Shown: piece after piece, positions 1-5,743 of the stretch | Layout: each line of letters begins with the position of its first letter | Numbering within the stretch: the stretch's first letter is position 1 | Source of the DNA: an uncultured Burkholderiales bacterium | GTDB taxonomy: Bacteria; Pseudomonadota; Gammaproteobacteria; Burkholderiales; Burkholderiaceae | DNA: 7,423 bases | NCBI GenBank assembly: GCA_903845315.1 | Contig: CAIMWY010000319.1 | Location: 1 to 7,423 of the forward strand | Direction of reading: 5' to 3' | Program-made: the position numbers and the translations under genes | Notes under the pieces: generated by a model | Told to the model about the DNA's origin: nothing | What the model saw: the letters and a program-made list of their open reading frames with translations, nothing else | The model's database searches: none

Positions 1-1309
1 AGTCGCGCAGGTCTTGCGAAACTTCTTCGACGCTCTCTTCGCGTGCAATTTCCATGGTGAGAAGCGCATCTTTAGCACGTGCGCGCAACTCATTGACGGT
101 GTCTTCATCGAAGCTCTCGATTTCGAGCATCTCTTGCAGAGGCACATAGGCCACCTCTTCCAAGCTGGTGAAGCCCTCTTCAATCAGGATGTCAGCCACC
201 TCTTGGTCCACATCCAACTTGGCCATGAACAAGGCACGCATGCCGTGTGTTTCATCGGCTTGCTTTTGTGCCGACTCAGCCGCGTCCATGATGTTGATCT
301 TCCAACCCGTCAGGTCAGAGGCTAGGCGCACGTTTTGTCCGCCACGGCCAATCGCAATGGCCAGGTTTTCTTCGTCCACCACCACGTCCATGGCGTGTTT
401 TTCTTCGTCCACAACGATGGAGCTGACGTTGGCAGGTGCCAAGGCGCCAATCACAAACTGGGCTGGGTCTTCGCTCCACAGCACAATGTCCACGCGCTCG
501 CCGGCGAGCTCAGTGGTCACGGCATTGACACGGGTACCGCGCACGCCAACGCAGGTGCCAATGGGATCCACACGTTTGTCATGCGAGACCACCGCGATCT
601 TGGCGCGCGAACCAGGGTCACGGGCGCAAGATTTGATTTCAAGCAAGCCTTGCTCAATTTCTGGCACTTCATGGCGGAACAGCTCAATCATGAATTCAGG
701 CGCTGAACGCGACAAGATGATGGGCGCCCCGCGCAAGGTCAGGTCCACATCCATGATCATGGCGCGCACACGGTCGCCATTGCGCAGGTTTTCTTTGGGG
801 ATCATCTCGCTGCGGCGGAGGCGGCCTTCGACGCGACCTGATTCGACAATGATGTCGCCCTTGTCCATGCGCTTGACGGCGCCGACAAAAATTTTGTCAC
901 CACGGGACATGAAGTCGTTGAGCAGCATCTCGCGCTCGGCGTCACGGATTTTTTGCAAGATGACTTGCTTGGCCGCCATGGCACCAATGCGACCGATTGG
1001 CAAAGATTCAATGCCCTCTTCGATGTACTCGCCCTCTTCCGCATCAGGCACGCGTTCTCGGGCATCCATCAGCATCTCTTCGGCCTCAGGATTTTGCAAA
1101 CCCGCTTCGTCAGGCACGACCAACCAGCGACGGAAGGTTTCGTAGTCGCCGCTGTCGCGGTCCATGGCCACTCGAATGTCCACGTCCCCTTCATAGAGCT
1201 TTTTGGTGGCTTGCGCCAATGCAGATTCAACAGCTCCAAACACCACATCGCGCTCGACGTTTTTCTCGCGCGAGATGGCTTCAACCAACATCAACATTTC
1301 GCGGTTCAT
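1..1309 (-). CDS. nusA: Transcription termination/antitermination factor NusA (3' end outside the window)
   Basis: NusA binds RNA polymerase and nascent RNA in the cytoplasm and modulates pausing, intrinsic and Rho-dependent termination, and rRNA antitermination. The frame opens with ATG at 1309 ([20 protein letters not shown]) and runs without a stop to the edge, giving 436 residues; family members are about 490-500, so roughly 55-60 are missing. Domains seen in order: N-terminal polymerase-binding domain (about 1-125); S1 domain starting near 135 (GDKIFVGAV at 137-145); KH1 with GVRG at 255-258; KH2 with GRGG at 321-324 inside [13 protein letters not shown]; then the first acidic helix-hairpin-helix repeat from about 360 onward. 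The start is supported by an AAGGAG ribosome binding site 8 bases upstream. The gene lies 28 bases after rimP in the usual rimP-nusA order; infB would be expected next, beyond the edge. Identification is secure from the full domain order and conserved motifs. Confidence 0.98.
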   Translation of the reverse strand, partial: MNREMLMLVEAISREKNVERDVVFGAVESALAQATKKLYEGDVDIRVAMDRDSGDYETFRRWLVVPDEAGLQNPEAEEMLMDARERVPDAEEGEYIEEGIESLPIGRIGAMAAKQVILQKIRDAEREMLLNDFMSRGDKIFVGAVKRMDKGDIIVESGRVEGRLRRSEMIPKENLRNGDRVRAMIMDVDLTLRGAPIILSRSAPEFMIELFRHEVPEIEQGLLEIKSCARDPGSRAKIAVVSHDKRVDPIGTCVGVRGTRVNAVTTELAGERVDIVLWSEDPAQFVIGALAPANVSSIVVDEEKHAMDVVVDEENLAIAIGRGGQNVRLASDLTGWKINIMDAAESAQKQADETHGMRALFMAKLDVDQEVADILIEEGFTSLEEVAYVPLQEMLEIESFDEDTVNELRARAKDALLTMEIAREESVEEVSQDLRD

Positions 1310-1317
1310 GACGACTA

Positions 1318-1323
1318 CTCCTT
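1318..1323 (-). promoter_or_regulatory. Ribosome binding site of nusA
   Basis: The minus strand reads AAGGAG, a near-perfect Shine-Dalgarno sequence, 8 bases before the ATG at 1309. It lies in the 28-base gap between rimP and nusA and fixes the nusA start. It is much stronger than the signal in front of rimP, which fits a higher demand for NusA than for RimP from a shared mRNA; that last point is inference. Confidence 0.85.
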
Positions 1324-1337
1324 CTCAAAACAAAAGT

Positions 1338-1895
1338 TCAACGGGGCTTTTTGCCCTTGAAATCCACAATCGGGGCCAGACGCGCTTCGCGCAACTCATC
1401 CAGCGTGAAACCCAACGCATGAAGCGGGGTTTCGGCTCTTTTTTGACTGATCTTTTGACCGGGCTTGGCCTTGAGTGCATCACGCCAGGTGATTTGCCAA
1501 CCTTGCCCGTCATCCGTACGCTCCAAGATGCCTCGGAACTTTTTGCGGTTAGCCGCCACCTGACCCGCAGCGGCACTACCCATGGGCGCCTTGAGGGTGA
1601 GATCGACTTCTTCACCGACAAAACGCTCAAAGTCAGCCTGATGTCGCAATGGCCGGTCAATACCGGGGGACGACACTTCCAAGCGCTGGTACTCCACACC
1701 ATCTACTTCTAGGGCAAACTGCAACTGACGGGTCACGCGCTCGCAATCTTCAACATTGACAAATTGCACCGGTGCTTCAGGCGTCCAAGGCAAGTCAATC
1801 GTGATGCGCAACAGCCCCCCGGCGGAGCGTTCAATCTCCACCAGGTCGTACCCTAAACCTGTCACGGTTTGTTCTGCTATTTGCTGCAAAGCCAC
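1338..1895 (-). CDS. rimP: Ribosome maturation factor RimP
   Basis: RimP is a cytoplasmic assembly factor that binds the 30S subunit and helps late maturation near S12. The 185-residue product opens with an N-terminal alpha/beta domain (about 1-85) carrying GYDLVEIERSAGGLLRITID and the family hallmark SSPGIDRPL at 75-83, followed by a C-terminal SH3-like domain beginning around HQADFERFVGEEVDLTL (85-101). The E. coli protein is about 150 residues. The extra length is in an insertion near 103-118 and a basic, charged tail (about 141-185) ending KGKKPR. As far as I recall, similar longer forms occur in Burkholderiales. The start is GTG at 1895; no ATG lies nearby, and the protein's N-terminus matches relatives from this point. 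The only Shine-Dalgarno candidate, AAGGG at 1907-1911, is weak and 11 bases away. It is the first gene of the rimP-nusA operon, behind a promoter and a leader hairpin. Confidence 0.97.
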   Translation of the reverse strand: MALQQIAEQTVTGLGYDLVEIERSAGGLLRITIDLPWTPEAPVQFVNVEDCERVTRQLQFALEVDGVEYQRLEVSSPGIDRPLRHQADFERFVGEEVDLTLKAPMGSAAAGQVAANRKKFRGILERTDDGQGWQITWRDALKAKPGQKISQKRAETPLHALGFTLDELREARLAPIVDFKGKKPR

Positions 1896-1934
1896 GTCGA
1901 CGAAAACCCTTACTTCAACGGATCAAAAAACAAT

Positions 1935-1976
1935 CGACCAAAAAAAACGGGCGGTAATTACCCGCCCGTTTGGTCG
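1935..1976 (-). terminator. Intrinsic terminator hairpin in the rimP leader (possible attenuator)
   Basis: Read on the minus strand, arm AAACGGGCGG, loop GTAATTA (7 bases) and arm CCGCCCGTTT form a perfect 10-bp GC-rich stem that runs straight into a run of eight T (plus-strand A at 1940-1947). This is a textbook Rho-independent terminator. Beyond it, CGACC (minus, from 1976) and GGTCG (ending at 1935) are also complementary, so an outer stem can close over the T run with five T bulged out. It lies after the yejF stop, so it can end the transporter transcript. It also lies downstream of the predicted rimP promoter, so it can stop rimP transcription early. The sequence supports the hairpin itself strongly; the attenuator role is inferred from position. 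Confidence 0.85.
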
Positions 1977-1986
1977 TGAAGCGCAC

Positions 1987-2015
1987 ATTCTAGCGCCTAA
2001 ATGCTTGATTTGCAA
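1987..2015 (-). promoter_or_regulatory. Predicted sigma-70-type promoter of rimP-nusA
   Basis: On the minus strand, TTGCAA (2010-2015; 4 of 6 matches to TTGACA) and TAGAAT (1987-1992; 5 of 6 matches to TATAAT) are separated by exactly 17 bases. Transcription would start near 1980, leaving an untranslated leader of about 85 bases before the rimP GTG. The -35 hexamer is only about 26 bases past the stop codon of the yejF-like gene. No comparably good hexamer pair was seen between the hairpin and rimP, so this is the best promoter candidate in the gap. It has not been tested and rests on consensus matching. Confidence 0.6.
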
Positions 2016-2041
2016 AGAGATTGTGTGAAAAACTCAGATAA

Positions 2042-3676
2042 CTAGCGGGCGGCAGCCACCAACAAGCGTGTGTAGGCATGCTGGGGTTGGTTTAGCACGG
2101 CGTCGACCGGGCCCGACTCAACGACCTGACCTGCTTGCATGACCAAAACCTGGTGCGCCATGGCTCGTACAACGGACACGTCATGGGTGATAAGCAGGTA
2201 GCTCAAACCCCTTTCTCGTTGCAAGCGTTGCAACAATTCGAGCACCTGTTTTTGAATGGCCGCATCCAATGCGCTGGTCGGCTCGTCCAGCACCAGCACC
2301 TGGGGGTCTACCACCAACGCGCGTGCAATCGCCAAACGCTGGCGTTGCCCACCCGAAAACTCGTGGGGATAACGCTGCAACAAGCCGGGAAACTCAGATT
2401 CAGTCAAGCCAACTGCCGCCAAAGTGATCAACAGACGGCGCAAATACCCCAAATCATCCAAATCTGGTGCATGCAGGCGCAAGCCCTCGCAGACCAACTC
2501 TTGCACGTTCATGCGAGGCGAGAGCGAAGAAAACGGGTCTTGAAACACCACCTGCACTTTGCGTCGCAATGGCAAATCTTGGCTGGCCCGATGCGACCAA
2601 GAGAGGCCTTCTATGGTCAACTTCCCAGAGCTTGGCAACAAACCCAAAGCAGCCAAGGCCAAACTGGACTTGCCCGATCCTGACTCCCCCATCACGCCCA
2701 AGGTTTGACCGGCGCGCAATTCAAAGTCGAGGCCTTGCACGGCCACAAAGGCGCCACGCCCTAACCAGCCACGCCAGCCACTTCGTGCCACGGGATAGGT
2801 CACGCGTAAGCCCGTACCTTGCATGCGTACCGGAGCCTGGACTTGTGCCGGCAGCAGGTCGCGAGGTACACGGCTGTGAATCAAGTGTTGGGTATAGGCA
2901 TGCTGTGGTTGGTTGAGTACCTGATCCACCGGGCCGGACTCAACCAGCACACCTTTTTCCATGACCAAGACACGGTCTGCGAAGCGACGTACGGCTTGCA
3001 GATCGTGGGTGATCAACAAGACCGCCATGCCATAGCGTTGTTGCAAGCTGTCGAGCAAATCCAGAATTTGACCGCGCAAGGACACATCCAATGCCGTGGT
3101 GGGCTCATCAGCAACGAGCAGGCGCGGGCGGCACGCCAAGGCCATGGCAATCATGACGCGTTGGCGCTGTCCCCCTGAGAGTTGGTGTGGATAAGCTTTT
3201 GCACGTCGCGAGGGCTCTTCAATACCGGTGTCTGAGAGCAGTCGAATGACCTCAAACCAAGCCTCATCCCGCGTCATGCCGCGCTTAATTTTCAACACCT
3301 CGGCAATCTGGTCTCCAACGGTGAACAAGGGATTCAAAGCCGTCATGGGCTCCTGAAAAACAAAGGCAATCTCTTGACCACGAATGGCTTGCAAATCACG
3401 CTCTTTGAGTTTGATCAAGTCACGGGTTTGAATTTCATCACTAGACACCGCCGCCAAGCTGACCTCATCTTGTGGCGTCCACAGGCAACGGCCTGACATC
3501 GTTGCACCTTCAAGGAGTTTGACAAACCCGAGGGCGGTAACGCTTTTGCCCGAGCCCGATTCGCCGACCAAGGCCAGCTTTTCACCATGCTCCAGACTGA
3601 ATGTGATGCCGTGCACGACCTCGGTCGCACCAAAGGCAATTCGAAAGTCACGCACTTGAAGCAATGGCAGTCTCAT
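2042..3676 (-). CDS. yejF: YejF-like peptide ABC transporter ATPase with two fused nucleotide-binding domains
   Basis: This 544-residue cytoplasmic protein carries both ATPase halves of the importer in one chain, as E. coli YejF does (about 530). Domain 1: Walker A GESGSGKS (38-45), Q-loop Q108, signature LSGGQRQR (166-173), Walker B LLVADEP (186-192) and switch histidine H224. Domain 2: Walker A GESGSGKS (330-337), Q379, signature FSGGQRQR (440-447), Walker B VLVLDEP (460-466) and H498. All key residues are present in both, so two active sites are expected. Each half ends in a near-identical tail ([17 protein letters not shown] at 245-262 and 519-536). Domain 1 also has a roughly 15-residue acidic stretch before its Q-loop (about 68-90) that I do not recall in E. 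coli YejF. The ATG overlaps the yejE stop (ATGA), with AAGG 7 bases upstream. DppD/DppF-type ATPases are the alternative, but the fusion and neighbours favour YejF. Confidence 0.93.
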   Translation of the reverse strand: MRLPLLQVRDFRIAFGATEVVHGITFSLEHGEKLALVGESGSGKSVTALGFVKLLEGATMSGRCLWTPQDEVSLAAVSSDEIQTRDLIKLKERDLQAIRGQEIAFVFQEPMTALNPLFTVGDQIAEVLKIKRGMTRDEAWFEVIRLLSDTGIEEPSRRAKAYPHQLSGGQRQRVMIAMALACRPRLLVADEPTTALDVSLRGQILDLLDSLQQRYGMAVLLITHDLQAVRRFADRVLVMEKGVLVESGPVDQVLNQPQHAYTQHLIHSRVPRDLLPAQVQAPVRMQGTGLRVTYPVARSGWRGWLGRGAFVAVQGLDFELRAGQTLGVMGESGSGKSSLALAALGLLPSSGKLTIEGLSWSHRASQDLPLRRKVQVVFQDPFSSLSPRMNVQELVCEGLRLHAPDLDDLGYLRRLLITLAAVGLTESEFPGLLQRYPHEFSGGQRQRLAIARALVVDPQVLVLDEPTSALDAAIQKQVLELLQRLQRERGLSYLLITHDVSVVRAMAHQVLVMQAGQVVESGPVDAVLNQPQHAYTRLLVAAAR

Positions 3677-4716
3677 TCGGCGGCCTTACGAGGGTCGAGC
3701 GCATCGCGCAAAGCGTCACCCATGAATGTCAGTGACATCAAGGTCACCACCAACACGGCGAATGTGAACAAAGAGATCCACCATGCATCGATGTTGTTTT
3801 TTCCTTGTGCCAACAACTCGCCCAAACTTGGCGTTCCAGGCGGTACGCCAAGCCCTAAAAAGTCAAGAGAGGTCAAGGCCAAAATCGCGCCACTCATTCG
3901 AAAGGGTAAAAAAGTGACCACCGGCGTCAAGCTGTTGGGCAGCACATGCCGCCAAATAATTTGACTGTTGGACAAGCCTAAGGCGCGGGCAGATCGAACG
4001 TAATCAAGTTGTTTGTTACGCAAGAACTCGGCCCGTACATAGTCCGACAAGCCCATCCAACCAAACAGCCCCAACAACACCAAGAGCAAAGTGATGCTCG
4101 GATCGAACACCGCAGAGAAGATGATGAGCAAATACAGCTCAGGCATGGCACCCCATATTTCAATGAAACGCTGCATGGTCAAGTCGGTGATGCCACCAAA
4201 AAAACCCTGCAGCGCACCCGTCAACAACCCCAGCACTGTGCCAAACAAAGTCAGCGCCAAAGCAAAGAGGACCGAGATGCGAAAGCCATACAAAAGTCGG
4301 GCCGCTAAATCACGCCCTCTGTCGTCAGTGCCTAACCAGTTGTCTCGCGATGGTGGCGCAGGGTTGGGCTCTTTGGCAAAGTAATTGAGGGTGCTGTGGT
4401 GGTAAGGATTGATGGGATACAGCGCCCAATTACCGGTTTGCGCGAATTGCCTTTGGATGAATGGATCTAAAAAATCTGTGGGGGTTGAAAAGTCGCCGCC
4501 AAAGGTGGTCTCGGGCAAGGTTTGCACGATTGGTGCATACCAATGGCCTTGGTAACGCGCAATCAAGGGCTTGTCATTGGACAGCAACTCTGCAAACAAG
4601 CTCAGCACGAAGATGAACAAAAACAGCAACAAGCTGCCAAAGCCAAGACGGTTGCGGTGAAAGCGTTCCCAAGCTCGGCGACTGGGAGATTGCGGTTTGT
4701 CAGTCAAATTTGACAC
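3673..4716 (-). CDS. yejE: YejE-like inner-membrane permease of a peptide ABC transporter
   Basis: This is the second channel subunit of the importer. With the GTG at 4716 it has 347 residues, close to E. coli YejE (about 341). It shows a short basic cytoplasmic N-terminus (PSRRAWERFHRNR), a first membrane segment near 26-44, then the long periplasmic insert typical of YejE (NDKPLIARY at 47-55; PPSRDNWLGTDDRGRD at 121-136). The permease core follows from about 145, with the EAA loop VRAEFLRNKQLDYVRSARAL at 227-246 leading to GLSNSQIIWRHVLPNSLTP, and later LTSLDFLGLGVPPGTPSLGE (281-300). An in-frame ATG at 4734 or the far end at 4770 would add residues lying wholly inside yejB and absent from relatives, so the GTG, preceded by GGTGGA, is preferred. 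It overlaps yejB by 17 bases and yejF by 4, which points to translational coupling. Confidence 0.92.
   Translation of the reverse strand: MSNLTDKPQSPSRRAWERFHRNRLGFGSLLLFLFIFVLSLFAELLSNDKPLIARYQGHWYAPIVQTLPETTFGGDFSTPTDFLDPFIQRQFAQTGNWALYPINPYHHSTLNYFAKEPNPAPPSRDNWLGTDDRGRDLAARLLYGFRISVLFALALTLFGTVLGLLTGALQGFFGGITDLTMQRFIEIWGAMPELYLLIIFSAVFDPSITLLLVLLGLFGWMGLSDYVRAEFLRNKQLDYVRSARALGLSNSQIIWRHVLPNSLTPVVTFLPFRMSGAILALTSLDFLGLGVPPGTPSLGELLAQGKNNIDAWWISLFTFAVLVVTLMSLTFMGDALRDALDPRKAAE
3684..3687 (-). promoter_or_regulatory. Ribosome binding site of the yejF-like gene
   Basis: The minus strand reads AAGG 7 bases before the ATG at 3676, inside the last codons of yejE. Together with the ATGA stop-start overlap it supports this ATG as the true start and suggests coupled translation of the permease and the ATPase. 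Confidence 0.55.
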
Positions 4717-5734
4717 GTGGATCCACCCATACATAACACAGGTCGCTGATGAGTTTGGTAACCAAACCAATCAGCGTGAACAAATACAAAGTGCCAAGCA
4801 CCACCGGATAGTCTCGGCGCATCACGCTCTCGTAGCTCAACAAACCCAATCCATCAAGAGAAAACAGCGTCTCGATCAGCAACGAACCTGTAAAAAAAGC
4901 ACCGATGAAAGCAGAAGGAAAACCTGTAACCAGCGGAATCAAAGCATTACGCAAGACATGCACCCACAGCACGCGCCGCTGTGACAGGCCTTTGGCTCGC
5001 GCAGTTAGAACATATTGTTTACGAATTTCTTCCAGAAAGGCGTTCTTGGTGAGCATGGTGGTCACGGCAAATGCACCCAACACACTGGACGTCACGGGCA
5101 ACACAATGTGCCACAGGTAGTCAACGATGCGAGCCCCCCAATGCATTTGATCCCAGTTGGCAGAAGTCAATCCCCGAAGTGGGAACCATTGCAACTGTCC
5201 ACCAAAAATCACCAACAAGGCCACGCCCAGCACAAAGCCTGGAATGGCATAACCCGTCAACACCAGCAAACTCGTCAGCACGTCAAAACGTGAGCCGGCA
5301 CGAACTGCTTTGGCAATGCCCAAAGGTATTGATATCAAATAACTTAAAAAGAAGGTCCACAAACCTAAGCTGATAGAGACCGGTAGTTTTTCTCGAACCA
5401 ACTCCCCCACATCTTTGGGGTAAAAAAAACTCTTACCCAAATCAAAGCGGGCAAACTGCTGAAGCATTTGCATAAAACGCTCGGGTGCAGGCTTATCAAA
5501 ACCGTAGAGTTCTTTGATTTCTTGAATGCGGGCGGCATCCACACCTTGCCGCCCACGGTAGCCAGCGCCTGCAACTGCCGCGCCCTCTCCACCGCCATCT
5601 CGGCCTTGCAGTTGCGACACCATTTGCTCTACCGGGCCACCGGGCACAAACTGAATGACGGCAAAAGTCATTAGCAAGACCCCAAAAATCGTGGGGACCA
5701 TCAGCAACAAGCGTTTGAGGATGTAACTCAACAT
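4700..5734 (-). CDS. yejB: YejB-like inner-membrane permease of a peptide ABC transporter
   Basis: This 344-residue protein is the first channel subunit. It opens MLSYILKRLLLMVPTIFGVL with a membrane segment at about 9-29, followed by PGGPVEQ (31-37), a motif shared by peptide-transporter permeases. A glycine-rich periplasmic loop (about 44-68, with YRGRQGVD) leads to the conserved LYGFDKP (76-82). The transport core runs from about 118 to the end, with the EAA loop TARAKGLSQRRVLWVHVLRN (244-263) that docks on the ATPase, then FFTGSLLIETLFSLDGLGLL and a VDPRVKFD terminus. E. coli YejB has about 364 residues; most of the difference is a shorter glycine-rich loop. It starts 9 bases after the yejA stop and overlaps yejE. 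No Shine-Dalgarno sequence precedes its ATG, so it probably relies on reinitiation by ribosomes that finish yejA. DppB/OppB are relatives, but the loop and gene order favour YejB. Confidence 0.93.
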   Translation of the reverse strand: MLSYILKRLLLMVPTIFGVLLMTFAVIQFVPGGPVEQMVSQLQGRDGGGEGAAVAGAGYRGRQGVDAARIQEIKELYGFDKPAPERFMQMLQQFARFDLGKSFFYPKDVGELVREKLPVSISLGLWTFFLSYLISIPLGIAKAVRAGSRFDVLTSLLVLTGYAIPGFVLGVALLVIFGGQLQWFPLRGLTSANWDQMHWGARIVDYLWHIVLPVTSSVLGAFAVTTMLTKNAFLEEIRKQYVLTARAKGLSQRRVLWVHVLRNALIPLVTGFPSAFIGAFFTGSLLIETLFSLDGLGLLSYESVMRRDYPVVLGTLYLFTLIGLVTKLISDLCYVWVDPRVKFD

Positions 5735-5743
5735 ATCAGGAGG

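Larger units (their letters stand above)
1896..2041 (-). promoter_or_regulatory. Intergenic leader region of the rimP-nusA operon
   Basis: This 146-base gap separates the end of the yejF-like gene from the GTG of rimP and holds no gene. In transcription order it contains a sigma-70-type promoter, a terminator-type hairpin with a U8 run, a second T-rich stretch (T6, minus-strand reading of 1925-1930), and a weak ribosome binding site. The early transcript segment GCUUCA (about 1977-1982) can also pair with UGAAGU (1912-1917), which would enclose the hairpin in a longer fold. Rfam, as I recall, describes a 'rimP leader' attenuator candidate in Enterobacteriales. I cannot tell whether this leader is homologous to it; the similarity noted here is of position and principle. 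Confidence 0.6.

Noticed and set aside
168..1145. A 325-codon open frame on the plus strand, opposite nusA
   Set aside because: It lies wholly antisense to an unmistakable nusA. Its product is rich in Ser, Arg, Thr and Met with no recognisable domain, as expected from the codon bias of the other strand.
2135..2916. Long overlapping plus-strand frames opposite the yejF-like gene
   Set aside because: They are antisense to a gene with intact ATPase motifs in both halves; their translations show no domain, and no promoter or ribosome binding site was seen.
4700..4770. The longer yejE form starting at 4770, with 18 extra residues
   Set aside because: The extra residues overlap yejB entirely, do not resemble the N-terminus of YejE proteins, and give a length above the family norm.
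5738..5743. A perfect AGGAGG on the plus strand, which could be a ribosome binding site for a plus-strand gene
   Set aside because: No ATG, GTG or TTG follows at a usable distance (the next bases are TCACTTTTTTTCTG), and no credible plus-strand gene begins there. It is noted only for its complement upstream of yejB.
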